Source: Chloroflexota bacterium (GTDB taxonomy: Bacteria > Chloroflexota > Dehalococcoidia > Lucifugimonadales > Lucifugimonadaceae). Taken from it: 6,002 nt of DNA. How positions within the stretch are numbered: the stretch's first letter is position 1; the number at the start of each line of letters is the position of its first letter. The stretch covers positions 4,241 through 10,242 of the forward strand of contig PAOV01000032.1 of NCBI GenBank assembly GCA_002708145.1, in the 5' to 3' direction. Below, piece after piece: positions 5,709-6,002 of this stretch. The position numbers and the translations under genes are program-made. The notes below the pieces were generated by a model, which saw only the letters and a program-made list of their open reading frames with translations, ran no database searches and was not told where the DNA came from.

Positions 5709-6002
5709 TTAGTCTAATTGTCTTAGTCTTGGATCAAGCCTATCTCTCAACCAATCACCAAAGAAATTTAATGACATTACAACTAAGAATATACAGAAAC
5801 CTGGCCAGAAGGAGATCCACCAAGCTTCTTCAATGAAGTCTTTACCATCTTTAACACTCTTACCCCAGGCAGGAATAGGATCAGGAATACCTGCTCCTAA
5901 ATAAGACAATGTAGCTTCAGTTAAAATTAACTGACCTACTCTTAAGGAAGCAACAACTAAAATAGTACTGACTGTGCCTGGTAGAATATGTTTCCACATA
6001 AG
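5709..6002 (-). CDS. DppC/OppC-type ABC transporter permease, C-terminal end (cut by the right edge)
   Basis: This is the last 97 codons of an inner-membrane permease of the peptide/nickel/oligosaccharide (PepT) importer family; full proteins are usually 280-320 residues. The frame stays open through base 6002 (a leucine codon precedes the first methionine in the window), so that methionine is internal and not a start. Visible hallmarks are 'HILPG' after the cytoplasmic EAA loop (the loop itself is outside), 'EATLSYLGAGIPDPIPAWG' and the terminal 'FGDWLRDRLDPRLRQ'. Two hydrophobic helices are seen, near the VVASLRVGQLIL stretch and at FWPGFCIFLVVMSL. Substrate cannot be told: the family carries dipeptides, oligopeptides, nickel, opines and some oligosaccharides. 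Its partners (DppB, DppD/F and a binding protein) should be upstream, beyond the right edge. The two downstream dehydrogenases hint at a carbohydrate or organic-acid substrate, by inference only. Confidence 0.95.
   Translation of the reverse strand, partial: LMWKHILPGTVSTILVVASLRVGQLILTEATLSYLGAGIPDPIPAWGKSVKDGKDFIEEAWWISFWPGFCIFLVVMSLNFFGDWLRDRLDPRLRQLD

Noticed and set aside
5997..5999. ATG as the start of the permease gene
   Set aside because: The frame stays open to the edge and the visible protein begins in the middle of the permease, just after the EAA loop; the true start is outside the window.

Overview
The window is low in G+C (roughly 30% by eye, not counted) and tightly packed. 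All eight genes I can support lie on the minus strand, so they read from the right edge to the left. The gaps between genes run from overlaps of 20 and 4 bases up to 44 bases, and no stretch over 300 bases lacks a gene. A small, streamlined bacterial genome is likely. The alanyl-tRNA synthetase has the short motif-2 loop and the 'VGD..HLT' wording that I associate with Chloroflexota/Dehalococcoidia-type enzymes rather than proteobacterial ones. A low-GC, possibly marine relative of that group (SAR202-like) is my tentative guess, from memory only.

In transcription order the layout is as follows. (1) 6002-5709 is the C-terminal end of a DppC/OppC-type ABC transporter permease, cut by the window edge. 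(2) 5692-4814 is a beta-hydroxyacid dehydrogenase of the tartronate-semialdehyde reductase / 3-hydroxyisobutyrate dehydrogenase family. (3) 4817-3819 is an aldo-keto reductase resembling D-threo-aldose/L-fucose 1-dehydrogenases and pyridoxal 4-dehydrogenase, joined to gene 2 by an ATGA overlap. (4) 3780-3565 is a 71-residue membrane protein with two helices and a glycine zipper. (5) 3584-2496 is ribonuclease D, with a TTG start inside gene 4. (6) 2495-1935 is a 186-residue soluble protein I do not recognise. (7) 1933-545 is an MscS-family mechanosensitive channel, also with a TTG start. (8) 500-1 is the N-terminal third or less of alanyl-tRNA synthetase, running off the left edge.

Functionally there are two blocks. 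Genes 1-3 look catabolic: a solute importer and two nicotinamide-dependent oxidoreductases that could act on a sugar, sugar acid or other small carbonyl compound. Genes 4-8 are housekeeping or envelope genes: a small membrane protein, RNA processing, an unknown, an osmotic safety channel and a tRNA synthetase. The spacing allows one long transcript, but an AT-rich segment just before alaS (501-544) has a possible -10 box inside a perfect 8-bp inverted repeat and may be a separate promoter.

I see no RNA gene, mobile element, CRISPR array or GC-rich terminator. No clearly new system is evident. The best leads are the unrecognised 186-residue protein, the glycine-zipper membrane protein overlapping rnd, and the paired dehydrogenases.
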